64,000 nucleotides of DNA from assembly GCA_014238425.1 (NCBI GenBank), contig JABABD010000005.1, positions 1-64,000 of the forward strand, given 5' to 3'. The position numbers and the translations under genes are program-made. Below the pieces are notes generated by a model. It worked only from the letters and a program-made list of their open reading frames with translations. It ran no database searches and had not been told where the DNA came from. Below are positions 1 through 8,363 of this stretch, piece by piece. How positions within the stretch are numbered: position 1 is the stretch's first letter; every line of letters starts with the position of its first letter. The stretch comes from Flavobacteriaceae bacterium (GTDB taxonomy: Bacteria > Bacteroidota > Bacteroidia > Flavobacteriales > Flavobacteriaceae).

Positions 1-156
1 CTTTTAAAGCAGTTGAGTGCGAGTAGTACAGGTTGGGATGGCAGCTTTAATGGAAGGAAAATGCCAACAGGAGGATATTGGTTTACAGTAGAATTTGTGG
101 ATCCGATAGATAACACAATGAAAATATTTAAAGCCCATTTTACATTGAAAAGATAG
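1..156 (+). CDS. 3' end of a T9SS type B cargo protein (partial)
   Basis: Reading frame open from the first base and ending in TAG, 51 codons visible. The residues GWDGSFNGRKMPTGGYWF followed by a short tail ending in FKAHFTLKR match the gliding-motility-associated C-terminal (CHU_C, type B) sorting domain, which directs outer-membrane passage through the type IX secretion system. The cargo part lies outside the window, so its function is unknown. It ends 4 bases before the porP/sprF start; large type B adhesin-like genes are very often followed by a PorP/SprF partner, which supports a two-gene operon. Confidence 0.85.
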   Translation, partial: LLKQLSASSTGWDGSFNGRKMPTGGYWFTVEFVDPIDNTMKIFKAHFTLKR

Positions 157-160
157 CATC

Positions 161-1162
161 ATGAACTTAAAAAAATATATAATTTTAGTCGTTGTAGCGA
201 CACTTTCTAACATTACGTTTTCTCAAGAAGGACTTCCAGTATATGTCGATTATCTGACAGATAATTATTATCTGATACATCCTTCAATGGCAGGTGCTGC
301 AAATTGTGATAAACTGAGACTTACAGGAAGACAACAGTGGTTTGGCCAAGATGATGCGCCACAGTTACAAACATTGAGTCTTAACGGACGATTTGGAGAT
401 TCTCAATCTGGATATGGCGTGATTCTTTTTAATGATAAAAACGGATTTCATTCACAAACTGGTGCTTACTTAACCTATGCACATCATTTATTGTTTTCGA
501 GAAACGAAGTAGATTTAAATCAGTTATCTTTTGGCTTGAGTGCAGGTTTTATTCAATACAAATTAGATGAAACCACATTTTTATCAGAAGGGTTTGACCC
601 CATAATTGCTGGAATAGAGCAAAGTTCAGCAGAATTTAATATAGATTTTGGATTCTCTTATAACTTTCTTGACTACTATGCACATGCTACGGTGAAGAAT
701 GTTTTGAATAACTCAGGAATCAATAATAACATTCAGGTTTCAAGTAATTTGAGACGTTATTTATTGTCTGCTGGAGGTGTGTTTGGAAAACTTGGTAGTG
801 AATGGTCTTTTGAACCTTCAGTTATGTTTCAATATAGAGATGCCACAGCAGAATCGACAATAGATATCAATGCAAAGGCATACAAGAAAACAGAGTTTGG
901 TAAACTTTGGGGCGGAATATCATATAGAAGAAGCCTTGATGGTGCTGAATTCTTGAATGGTACTGGTGTTAGTAGTCAGAAACTACAATATATTACACCT
1001 CTAATAGGCGTTGATTATAAGAATTTTGTGTTTGCTTATACCTATTCTTATCAGTCTAATTCTATTGTTTTCAATAGTGGTGGATTTCATCAAATAACTT
1101 TAGGGCTTAACTTTAATTGTAGGCGAGAGGCTTACGATTGTAATTGTCCTTATGTAAACTAA
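161..1162 (+). CDS. PorP/SprF family type IX secretion membrane protein
   Basis: Protein of 333 residues with a signal peptide ending near FSQ (residue 22), then LPVYVDYLTDNYYLIHPSMA, the typical N-terminal box of PorP/SprF proteins (HPSMAG followed by LTGRQQW). The rest is beta-rich with alternating aromatic residues, as expected for an outer-membrane beta barrel. Family members partner with type IX secreted proteins carrying type B sorting domains and help export or anchor them. The gene directly follows such a cargo gene and is closed by a strong terminator, so the pair probably forms one unit. The C-terminus is unusually cysteine-rich (three Cys in the last 13 residues). It may be a dedicated paralogue rather than the housekeeping copy. 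Confidence 0.9.
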   Translation: MNLKKYIILVVVATLSNITFSQEGLPVYVDYLTDNYYLIHPSMAGAANCDKLRLTGRQQWFGQDDAPQLQTLSLNGRFGDSQSGYGVILFNDKNGFHSQTGAYLTYAHHLLFSRNEVDLNQLSFGLSAGFIQYKLDETTFLSEGFDPIIAGIEQSSAEFNIDFGFSYNFLDYYAHATVKNVLNNSGINNNIQVSSNLRRYLLSAGGVFGKLGSEWSFEPSVMFQYRDATAESTIDINAKAYKKTEFGKLWGGISYRRSLDGAEFLNGTGVSSQKLQYITPLIGVDYKNFVFAYTYSYQSNSIVFNSGGFHQITLGLNFNCRREAYDCNCPYVN

Positions 1163-1166
1163 AAAC

Positions 1167-1198
1167 AAAAAGCTCTCAATTAACTTGAGAGCTTTTTT
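1167..1198 (+). terminator. Intrinsic terminator after porP/sprF
   Basis: Stem AGCTCTCAA / TTGAGAGCT at 1171-1179 and 1185-1193, extended by A-T pairs, loop TTAAC, followed by a T run. It lies just after the porP/sprF stop. Because the stem is flanked by A and T runs it may also stop transcription from the opposing VWA gene. Confidence 0.85.
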
Positions 1199-1221
1199 GT
1201 ATAAAAGAACTGTAATTAAGA

Positions 1222-2379
1222 TTACCACTTATAGTTCTTCTTTTTCGCTTGAGTTTTTATGGCATTGATCATGGCATTTTGGAGACCGTTATTTTCTTTT
1301 TTTTGTTTATTTTCAGCTATATGTTGTTTTCTTTTAGCATTTAATTCCTGTATTTTGTTTTGAATATCTGATCGTTCCTTGCTTTTAGCTTTAACATAGG
1401 CTTTTATATCCTTATCAGACTTACCTTTTAACTCTTTTGGAAGTTCCTCCTCTTTTATATCTTCAACTACAATTTCTTCAGTTTCAACGGCATCCACCAA
1501 ATCCCAAGAAGAGTTTTTGTATAAATGAGAACTCTTGCTTACGGTTCTACTCACAGCATTGGCGTCACTATATCCTCTCGCATTGCTATCCTGATTGCTT
1601 TGTAATAGCATTTTTTCTTCTCCAATAGCACCATATGCAACATACGTTTTATTGAGTTTTTGATTATATCTCAATATTTCAGCATCATAAGGCGTGGCGA
1701 TATGAACTGTTGCTCTATTATGATTAATAGCCATATAATCTCCATTAGTAGCATCAGCACCATCTTTCCAGAAGGTTGAAATACCGCTTCTATAATCTCC
1801 ACAGAAAATAGTATTTACGGTGACGTCTTTTTCATTGGCATTAGTGGCAGCATCTTTGTAATTTACTTTTCCTTGTGTAAAAGGCTCATTTCCCGCAATG
1901 AAGATAAGTTTTAAGTCATCTGCATTGGTTCCCCAATTCAATTGATCTAAAGAAGTTTGTATGACTTGACCACAATACTCGTTACCTCCTTTGGTTGACA
2001 GTGAGAATAATTCTTTTGATATCTCATCTAGGTCATCGCTAAAGTCTAATACTTGTCTTATATACCCTTCGTCAGCGTTTAAATGGTCATTCCCGTATTC
2101 GTATAAAGCAATCTGTAAATTAGGTCTATCGTTATCACATCTTGCATAAGATAGTTCGTTAACAATTTCCCAGAGTTGTGCTTTAGCTTGATCTATAAGG
2201 CCATCCATACTATTACTGGTATCTAGGAGTAGAGCAACCTTTACGTATTGTTTACTTGGTTTGTGGGTTGATTCTTTTGCGTTAAACTCATTGATTGCGA
2301 GAGTTTTTTTCTCATTAGCATTGCATGATAGGCTCAATAAAAGCCCTAAACAGAGGGTTGTTTTAAGTAGTGTTTTCAT
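1222..2379 (-). CDS. VWA domain lipoprotein
   Basis: Protein of 385 residues. A lipoprotein signal ends in LSLSC with the lipidated Cys at about 19, so it is exported and membrane-anchored. A von Willebrand factor A domain starts near residue 46; the MIDAS motif DTSNS (53-57) should bind a divalent metal. VWA domains usually mediate metal-dependent protein contacts. The last 90 residues are rich in Lys, Glu and Gln and probably helical or coiled-coil. It is a single gene converging with porP/sprF and divergent from the histidine kinase, so context gives no clear role. The exact partner is unknown. Confidence 0.85.
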   Translation of the reverse strand: MKTLLKTTLCLGLLLSLSCNANEKKTLAINEFNAKESTHKPSKQYVKVALLLDTSNSMDGLIDQAKAQLWEIVNELSYARCDNDRPNLQIALYEYGNDHLNADEGYIRQVLDFSDDLDEISKELFSLSTKGGNEYCGQVIQTSLDQLNWGTNADDLKLIFIAGNEPFTQGKVNYKDAATNANEKDVTVNTIFCGDYRSGISTFWKDGADATNGDYMAINHNRATVHIATPYDAEILRYNQKLNKTYVAYGAIGEEKMLLQSNQDSNARGYSDANAVSRTVSKSSHLYKNSSWDLVDAVETEEIVVEDIKEEELPKELKGKSDKDIKAYVKAKSKERSDIQNKIQELNAKRKQHIAENKQKKENNGLQNAMINAIKTQAKKKNYKW

Positions 2380-2567
2380 AGTTTCTTGATTATTGGGTAA
2401 ACTTATGACTAACTTTTTTCTATAAAAATCGATAATGAGAGTAGAACAAGCCCCATTGAGTGAATGATACTTTTCATTGAGTAAAAGGGTGATTGGTACT
2501 CCAAAAAGTAGTCTGATAAGGTAATAGTCGTTTTATTATGCCAAGTAAAGTGTGTAAGTTTATCCCA

Positions 2568-4754
2568 ATGAAATTCAAAAATCTATATATATTATTACTT
2601 CTAGCCTTTGTGAATCATAGCTCATTGTTGTTTGCACAAGAGCAAAATGAAGCGATGTCAGTTGAAACACCACGATTTACAGTTAGAGGCTCTGTGGTCG
2701 AAGACAATTCAGATAAACCAATAGCCAAAGTGAATATTGAAGTTAATGGAGGTGCATATACAACGACCAATAGCGCAGGTGAATTCAAGATTCAAGTGCG
2801 AAAAGATGATGAGTTAGTGATACGACATAAGGATTTTGAAACGGTTCGATATGTCATTAAAGATAATGAACGTATTCAGGTGAGAGTGCAGCCGAATAAT
2901 ATACAAGGGTTTATGAATTACGATACTAAGTCCAAAACGAGCGTTGGAACCTTTAATACATTATTAGATTCGGCCACTTCTAATTTGAAGAAGAGCCCTG
3001 AAAAAAGTATACAGTTTGTAACTGATGCTTTAGAAGTTAGTAAGTCTAAAAAACAGAATGCTGAAGCTTATGAAACCTTAGCTGATGTCTTCTTTAATTT
3101 AAAGCAGTACGACCTAGCTGTTAGTAATTATGAAATCAGCTTACAAAGCGAAATTTCTAACGATCGATTTTTGAAGCTTGCCAAAACACTTGAACTCAAT
3201 GGTAATTATCAAGAAAGTATTGAAACCTATACCAGAAGAATCGCAAAAGAACGTTTGAGTAACTGGCAAAAAATAGAAGTACAAGAAGGTTTAGGTGATG
3301 TGTATAGGGCCACTAAAGATTATGCAAAAGCCATAGAGGTTTATAAGGAAGGTTTAAGGATAGCTAATAAGCATTTAATCTCACCAAAGATTACAGATCT
3401 TAATTCTAAAATAGCGCAAACCTATGAGGCAAGTGGGGCTATTCAGCAAGCCGAAATATCATATGAAAATTCTCTTGAACTGGCGTCTCAGCAGAATAAA
3501 AAACGATCTGTTGAAGAAAAAATTAAAGTAGCTGATTTTCAAAACACCAATAAAGCATATGGCAAAGAAATAGAATTGCGCAAGGATGCTTTAAAAGGTC
3601 TTAAAGAGATTGACGGCGATGATGCGATGTTGGACAATGAAAGCGCGTTTACACCTCAAAAACAAAATTATAAGATCGGGAATGCTTACGCAGCTCAAGA
3701 CAGTATTCCAGAAGCCTTGAATTACTTAGAGAAGAGCCGTAAAGAAGCGGATAAGAGGGAAGATCTTATAGTGCAGAAGGATGCAACGCGAAAAATATCA
3801 GAGTTGTATCGTGATATTGGAGACTACAAAAACGCATTTGAAGCCTATCAAAGTTATGTAGAGTTAGTTGACAAATTGGTAATAAAGAATGAACAAGAAA
3901 TATCTCAAGCGACTCGATTTAGTCGAGATATAGCAGATAAGAAGAATTTAATTACAAGTCTAGAGACGGACCGTCAGTTAACTGAAAGTAGATTTGCTTT
4001 AACCGAAGCGAATAACAAACGTCAACAAATTGTTATTTACGCCTTAATCGGAGGCCTATTATTATTGACATTAGCTGCCTTCTTGATGTACAAGAACATC
4101 AAACAACAAAAATTTGCCAATAACCTATTGGCTTTAAAATCATTGCGCAGCCAAATGAATCCGCATTTTATTTTCAATGCTTTAAATTCGGTTAACAGTT
4201 TTATTGCCACAAATGACGAGCGTACAGCTAATAAATACCTATCAGATTTTTCACAATTAATGCGTTCTGTATTAGAAAATAGTGAAGAAGATTTTATTCC
4301 GCTAACAAAGGAAATAGAATTGCTAGAACTGTATACTAAACTGGAGCACTTTAGGTTTCAAGATAAATTTGATTATACAATTTATGTAGACGAGCATGTC
4401 AATGTAGAGGAATTCCAAATTCCTCCTATGCTCTTACAGCCTTATATTGAAAATGCTGTTTGGCATGGATTGCGATATAAAAAGGAAAAAGGGCATTTGG
4501 AGATCTCTATCCAACAGACACGAAAAGATGTTATAGAAATCGTTATTGCTGATGATGGAATTGGGCGTAAAAAATCGAAGGCTTTGAAAACGCAAAACCA
4601 AAAAAACCAGAACTCCAAGGGCATGGGGAATATTAAGAAACGTGTGGCAATCCTCAATGATATGTACAAAGATAAAGTGGATGTGTTTATTGACGATTAC
4701 CAAGAGCAAGATGATGCTGGTACCAAAGTTGTTGTAACACTTAAAAAAGACTAG
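2568..4754 (+). CDS. LytS-type sensor histidine kinase with TPR repeats
   Basis: I prefer the ATG at 2568 over the in-frame ATG at 2538 because it begins directly with a signal peptide (MKFKNLYILLLL, cleavage after LFAQ). Order of domains: a carboxypeptidase-D regulatory-like beta domain (RGSVVEDNSDKPIAKVNIEV), several tetratricopeptide repeats in the periplasm, one membrane helix (IVIYALIGGLLLLTLAAFLM), then a His_kinase (PF06580) dimerisation segment with NPHFIFNALNSV carrying the phosphoacceptor His, and an ATPase domain (ADDGIGRKKSK, SKGMGNIKKR). It should sense an envelope signal through the TPR part and phosphorylate the LytTR regulator that starts at the next base after its stop. The pairing is typical of Bacteroidota; the signal is unknown. 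Confidence 0.92.
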   Translation: MKFKNLYILLLLAFVNHSSLLFAQEQNEAMSVETPRFTVRGSVVEDNSDKPIAKVNIEVNGGAYTTTNSAGEFKIQVRKDDELVIRHKDFETVRYVIKDNERIQVRVQPNNIQGFMNYDTKSKTSVGTFNTLLDSATSNLKKSPEKSIQFVTDALEVSKSKKQNAEAYETLADVFFNLKQYDLAVSNYEISLQSEISNDRFLKLAKTLELNGNYQESIETYTRRIAKERLSNWQKIEVQEGLGDVYRATKDYAKAIEVYKEGLRIANKHLISPKITDLNSKIAQTYEASGAIQQAEISYENSLELASQQNKKRSVEEKIKVADFQNTNKAYGKEIELRKDALKGLKEIDGDDAMLDNESAFTPQKQNYKIGNAYAAQDSIPEALNYLEKSRKEADKREDLIVQKDATRKISELYRDIGDYKNAFEAYQSYVELVDKLVIKNEQEISQATRFSRDIADKKNLITSLETDRQLTESRFALTEANNKRQQIVIYALIGGLLLLTLAAFLMYKNIKQQKFANNLLALKSLRSQMNPHFIFNALNSVNSFIATNDERTANKYLSDFSQLMRSVLENSEEDFIPLTKEIELLELYTKLEHFRFQDKFDYTIYVDEHVNVEEFQIPPMLLQPYIENAVWHGLRYKKEKGHLEISIQQTRKDVIEIVIADDGIGRKKSKALKTQNQKNQNSKGMGNIKKRVAILNDMYKDKVDVFIDDYQEQDDAGTKVVVTLKKD

Positions 4755-5489
4755 ATGAAGTTAAACACTATCATAGTAGAAGATGAAGAAACCAGTAGAG
4801 AGATTCTAAAGAATTACCTCAAGAAATACTGTCCAAACGTGTCGGTATTAGGTGAAGCAACAAATGTTGATGAAGCTCTTATATTAATAAGAAATAACGA
4901 TTTAGATCTTGTGTTCTTGGATGTGGAGATGCCTTATGGTAATGCCTTTGATTTATTGGATAAGGTAGGCAACAGAACCTTTGAAACGGTGTTTGTAACG
5001 GCATACGATCATTATGCAATCGATGCCTTAAATGCTCATGCATCTTACTATTTAATGAAGCCTATCTCTATTGATGAGCTTATAAAAGCCGTAGATTATG
5101 TGGTCGAAATAAAAACCAAAGAAAGTGCTTTGCAAGATGAGGTTTTAGTGCCTAAAACTAATAATGTAAATGGTAAGATAACCATTCCGCAACTGGACGG
5201 TTTTGAGGTCCTGGAAACGTCAGATATATTATACTGTAAAGCCGATGATAATTATACAGAGATTTATCTAAATAATAATAAAAAGAAGTTGGTAAGTAAA
5301 ACCCTAAAGTATTTTGAAGAGGCTTTAACGAGTTCTTCTTTTGCAAGAGTGCATAAAAGTTATTTAGTAAACGTCAATGAGGTGACTAAATATCGAAAAG
5401 GAAAGGGAGGAAGCGTCGTATTAAGTAATGGAAAAGAAATTATGGTATCTGCTTCTAAAAAAGCAGATTTATTGTCTTATTTTAAATAG
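4755..5489 (+). CDS. LytR/AlgR-family response regulator (LytTR)
   Basis: Protein of 244 residues. Receiver domain at 1-120 with the acidic pair E9/D10, phosphoacceptor D56 in VFLDVEMP, the switch Thr in FVTAYD and the Lys in YLMKP. The C-terminal half (about 140-244) is a LytTR DNA-binding domain, seen from DILYCKADDNYTEIY and SFARVHKSYLVNVNEV. It starts on the base after the kinase stop, so the two are co-translated and form a cognate pair. The gamma carbonic anhydrase gene follows after 5 bases. Confidence 0.93.
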   Translation: MKLNTIIVEDEETSREILKNYLKKYCPNVSVLGEATNVDEALILIRNNDLDLVFLDVEMPYGNAFDLLDKVGNRTFETVFVTAYDHYAIDALNAHASYYLMKPISIDELIKAVDYVVEIKTKESALQDEVLVPKTNNVNGKITIPQLDGFEVLETSDILYCKADDNYTEIYLNNNKKKLVSKTLKYFEEALTSSSFARVHKSYLVNVNEVTKYRKGKGGSVVLSNGKEIMVSASKKADLLSYFK

Positions 5490-5494
5490 AAAAC

Positions 5495-6010
5495 ATGCCA
5501 ATTATAAAACCAGTCAACGGAAAATCACCAGAGTTCGGCGACGATTGCTTTATTGCTGAAAACGCGACTATTGTCGGTGAAGTAAGTATGGGAAACCAAT
5601 GTAGCATTTGGTTTAATGCAGTATTGCGCGGTGATGTGCATTTTATTAAAATGGGCGATAAGGTAAATGTGCAAGATGGCGCCGTGATACATGCTACATA
5701 CCAAAAATCGCCGACTACTATAGGTAATAACGTATCTATTGGTCATAATGCTATCGTGCACGGCTGTACGATTCATGATAATGTGCTTATCGGTATGGGC
5801 AGTATCGTAATGGATGATTGTATAGTTGAGAGTAATAGCATTATAGCTGCAGGCGCTGTTGTAACTAAAAACACTAAAGTAGAAGCTGGTAGTATTTATG
5901 CAGGTATTCCTGCTAAGAAAGTAAAAGATATCAGCCAAGAATTAATCAATGGCGAGATTAATAGAATTGCCGAAAACTACGTTAAATATTCCAGTTGGTT
6001 TAAGGAGTAA
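5495..6010 (+). CDS. Gamma carbonic anhydrase family protein
   Basis: Protein of 171 residues made of left-handed beta-helix hexapeptide repeats (IGNNVSIGHNAIVHGC, IVMDDCIVESNSIIAAGAVV). The three zinc-ligand positions of gamma carbonic anhydrases are present as H66, H84 and H89, and R45/D47 of the RGD signature is kept, so it could be a metal enzyme for CO2 hydration; many such bacterial proteins (YrdA/PaaY-like) have no proven activity. It follows the LytTR regulator by 5 bases and is probably co-transcribed, though a functional link is not obvious. Confidence 0.88.
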   Translation: MPIIKPVNGKSPEFGDDCFIAENATIVGEVSMGNQCSIWFNAVLRGDVHFIKMGDKVNVQDGAVIHATYQKSPTTIGNNVSIGHNAIVHGCTIHDNVLIGMGSIVMDDCIVESNSIIAAGAVVTKNTKVEAGSIYAGIPAKKVKDISQELINGEINRIAENYVKYSSWFKE

Positions 6011-6068
6011 TTTGCAATAATCTAAAAATCAGTAGTTTAATTAAAAATATTTTTCCTATATTTAAACT

Positions 6069-6152
6069 ATTGTATTGGGGTGCTGACTTACATTAGCGGC
6101 TGAGAAAAGACCCATAATACTTGATTGGGTAATGCCAACATAGGAATACGAT
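6069..6152 (+). ncRNA. TPP (thiamine pyrophosphate) riboswitch
   Basis: All landmarks of the THI-box are present in order: GGGGTGCT (6077-6084), CTGAGA (6100-6105), ACCC (6110-6113), ACTTGAT (6119-6125, usual form ACCTGAT) and GGGTAATGCCAACATAGGA (6127-6145). Pairing by eye: P1 6069-6076 with 6145-6152 (8 pairs, one G-U), P2 GGGGT with ACCC, P3 GCT 6082-6084 with AGC 6095-6097, P4 CTT 6120-6122 with AGG 6142-6144, P5 TTGG 6125-6128 with CCAA 6135-6138. It binds thiamine pyrophosphate and normally controls thiamine synthesis or uptake genes. Here it is followed at once by a terminator and then by an opposing gene, so it has no visible target. Confidence 0.9.
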
Positions 6153-6155
6153 TTG

Positions 6156-6201
6156 CAAAGGAAACACTTGATATACATCAACCTGTTTCCTTTGTTTTTT
6201 T
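6156..6201 (+). terminator. Terminator behind the TPP riboswitch
   Basis: Perfect 11-bp stem CAAAGGAAACA (6156-6166) with TGTTTCCTTTG (6184-6194), 17-base loop, then TTTTTTT. Its position 4 bases after P1 fits the expression platform of a transcription-terminating riboswitch. The T run covers the stop codon of the opposing gene. The opposite strand has no T run after the stem, so it acts on plus-strand transcripts. Confidence 0.88.
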
Positions 6202-7909
6202 AGTTTGGACTATCCATGATTTTTTTGAACACAAGATTGTATATCCCATCGGTATCTACTGTAAAGCCTATGATTCTATTCGATTTGTCGTGATGGAATT
6301 CTAAAGCATTAAAGAAAGCAGAAGTACTAGTGAATACATCCTTTTTTACTGGTCTTAACTTAATGCCTCGATGTTCTAAATTCCTTGCAACCAATTGGTC
6401 ATCTTCTACATAAAAAGAGAATAGCGATGTATATGCTTTATTATAATAAGTTCCTACATATGATTGCAAAGCTTGTACGGATGGGTTTGCCGGTTCATAT
6501 GTCTCCATAATATCAGGTTCGCTATCATTGTAAGTAAAGAAAAGTGTCGTGCCAGCCCCCTCTTTTTTAAATTTAAAAAGCCTTATGTCCTCATTTGTTC
6601 CTATCTGCTGAAAAGTATTATCGGAAAGAGGAACCAATTTCTGCGATTGCTTGGTAAAGATCCATTGAGAGCGTAACGTATCGTTTTCGACAAATAACTT
6701 CGAGGCATAGCCTGCTTTTTTAAACCAATAATGACCCTCAAAAGCTTTTAGTTTCTTGGTGCTCAATTTTTTGGTTTTAAGAGCCTTGTAGTCAATAACT
6801 GGAGGAAGTAGATAGAGATTTTTTACAAATGGTTCTATCGCGCCCATAGCCAAAGCTCCATTGTATTGATTACTATTTCCCAAGGCGAAGGAAGTGATGT
6901 TTTGATCAAGATACCGGAATACATTAGTGCCATAACCACCTTGTAAACCGAAATTCCAAAATATTGGAAGACCCCTTTCTGGGTGTGTAAACTCACGTCC
7001 GATTGCCATATCTCCCCAGTAATAATTGAATTTTTTACCGTTAGAAAGTTGAACTGGTGTATCCAATTTTTGTATCAATAGCCCAAGGCTACCTTTAGGG
7101 TTTGTATAATTCAAATACCATTTTGCAAGATCTTCTACCGAACTGTAAGCATTGATAGCACCAACGATACTACTATTGATTTCAAGTTTCTTGTAATCCT
7201 CGCCTTCTTCTTTCTGATATGGCTGGGCTACATTAGTGATTATAGTATTAATATCATCTCGAATTAGTGAATTTTTCATTCCAAGAGGTTCAAAAATGTT
7301 TCTTTTAACAAAATCCGCAAAAGATTGATTTGAACTTCTCTCAACGATTTCAGCCATTAAAACAGATTCCGTAACAGACTCATGAAACGAAAAATCCGTT
7401 CCTGGTTGGAAAGAAAGTGATTTTTGGGAAGCAATCAATTCCAGCGCTTTTGCTTGGGTCGGAATATTTGTAGAGCCATTAACCATATTACTAATTTGGT
7501 TCATACCGTGAAGACCGCTAGAATGATTCAATAAATGTGTTATTTTTATTGTATGAGCATACTCGGGCAATTCGGGCAAGTACTTGCGAATGTCTTCGTT
7601 CCGAGTAATTTTCCCTTGCTTTTCTAGAAGAAGAATAGCCAAAGTAGTAAACTGCTTGGACATCTCTCCAAGTTGAAACTTTGTTTGTGGTGTAATTAAC
7701 TCCTTAGCCTCAATATTAGCACTACCAAAACCTTTTAGATATACAATTTCTCCATCTTTAATTATTCCTGCGGCTCCTCCTGGTTTGTCAGGATTGTTCC
7801 AAACCTCAAATACCGTATCTATGTTTTTCTCAAAATCAGATGGAATTTGAGTCATTCCTATTGAAGATAATAAGTTTGTAAAAAGGAATATAACTGTTCG
7901 TTGTTTCAT
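6200..7909 (-). CDS. Exported serine-hydrolase (class C beta-lactamase fold) homologue, probably inactive
   Basis: Protein of 569 residues, signal peptide ending near SSIGMTQ. Residues 30-370 match the class C beta-lactamase / esterase family (LLNHSSGLHG, FQPGTDFSF, IVERSSNQSFADFV, IFEPLGMKNS); the remaining 200 residues are a beta-rich C-terminal part often seen in these proteins. The catalytic motifs are altered: the SxxK position reads EMSK (E82-K85), so the nucleophile Ser is Glu; the YxN position reads FHE (F175, E177); and the HxG-like loop reads WNFG. I infer a binding or scaffold protein rather than an enzyme. It is last in a minus-strand run, 13 bases after the NTF2-like gene. Confidence 0.85.
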   Translation of the reverse strand: MKQRTVIFLFTNLLSSIGMTQIPSDFEKNIDTVFEVWNNPDKPGGAAGIIKDGEIVYLKGFGSANIEAKELITPQTKFQLGEMSKQFTTLAILLLEKQGKITRNEDIRKYLPELPEYAHTIKITHLLNHSSGLHGMNQISNMVNGSTNIPTQAKALELIASQKSLSFQPGTDFSFHESVTESVLMAEIVERSSNQSFADFVKRNIFEPLGMKNSLIRDDINTIITNVAQPYQKEEGEDYKKLEINSSIVGAINAYSSVEDLAKWYLNYTNPKGSLGLLIQKLDTPVQLSNGKKFNYYWGDMAIGREFTHPERGLPIFWNFGLQGGYGTNVFRYLDQNITSFALGNSNQYNGALAMGAIEPFVKNLYLLPPVIDYKALKTKKLSTKKLKAFEGHYWFKKAGYASKLFVENDTLRSQWIFTKQSQKLVPLSDNTFQQIGTNEDIRLFKFKKEGAGTTLFFTYNDSEPDIMETYEPANPSVQALQSYVGTYYNKAYTSLFSFYVEDDQLVARNLEHRGIKLRPVKKDVFTSTSAFFNALEFHHDKSNRIIGFTVDTDGIYNLVFKKIMDSPN

Positions 7910-7922
7910 TTTTGATTGATGT

Positions 7923-8357
7923 TTAGTGGTCTGATTTAGGATGGGTAACGTAAGTATAAGATTTGTGTATTATTTTCCAACGCCCTTGATATTTCAATAA
8001 AAGCAAATAATCTGTATATTTTCTTTTAGCGTTAGGTATTAAAATTTCAATCTTTGCTGATGCCGCATTGTTTTCATAATCTATTGAAACTATTCTACCT
8101 ATCCGATTACTCTTTCTACCTTCCTTTATGCCCTTTATATAATTTTGGCCGTACCAAATCCTAACACTATCGTTAGCAATGGTGTAAAGGTTTAATTCAG
8201 GATGAAATGCTCTTTTAACTCTTTCCGGCTCTCCATTTGCTGTGCCTTCAATATAATCGTTTAATGTACTTGTGATTTGATCCAATTCTGTTTGTGAATT
8301 GCAAATTTGTATTGCAAAAAATGAAAATAGTATCATTAAGGTTTTGTTCGTTATCAT
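7923..8357 (-). CDS. Exported NTF2-like (nuclear transport factor 2 fold) protein
   Basis: Protein of 144 residues with a signal peptide ending near CNSQ. The mature part has the SnoaL/NTF2-like pattern: helical start (LDQITSTLNDYIEGTANGEPERVKRAFHP cut here to its key residues DYIEG and FHP), IKEGRKSNRIGRIVSIDYENNA and a closing strand WKIIHKSYTYV. Closest in feel to the putative lumazine-binding family (PF12893). These folds bind small ligands or act as subunits; no activity can be assigned. It lies 6 bases after the DJ-1 gene and 13 before the hydrolase homologue, in one operon. Confidence 0.75.
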   Translation of the reverse strand: MITNKTLMILFSFFAIQICNSQTELDQITSTLNDYIEGTANGEPERVKRAFHPELNLYTIANDSVRIWYGQNYIKGIKEGRKSNRIGRIVSIDYENNAASAKIEILIPNAKRKYTDYLLLLKYQGRWKIIHKSYTYVTHPKSDH

Positions 8358-8363
8358 GTTTGT

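Noticed and set aside
5525..5938. 137-codon minus-strand frame over the carbonic anhydrase gene
   Set aside because: Antisense to the hexapeptide-repeat gene; the repeats keep stop codons out by chance.
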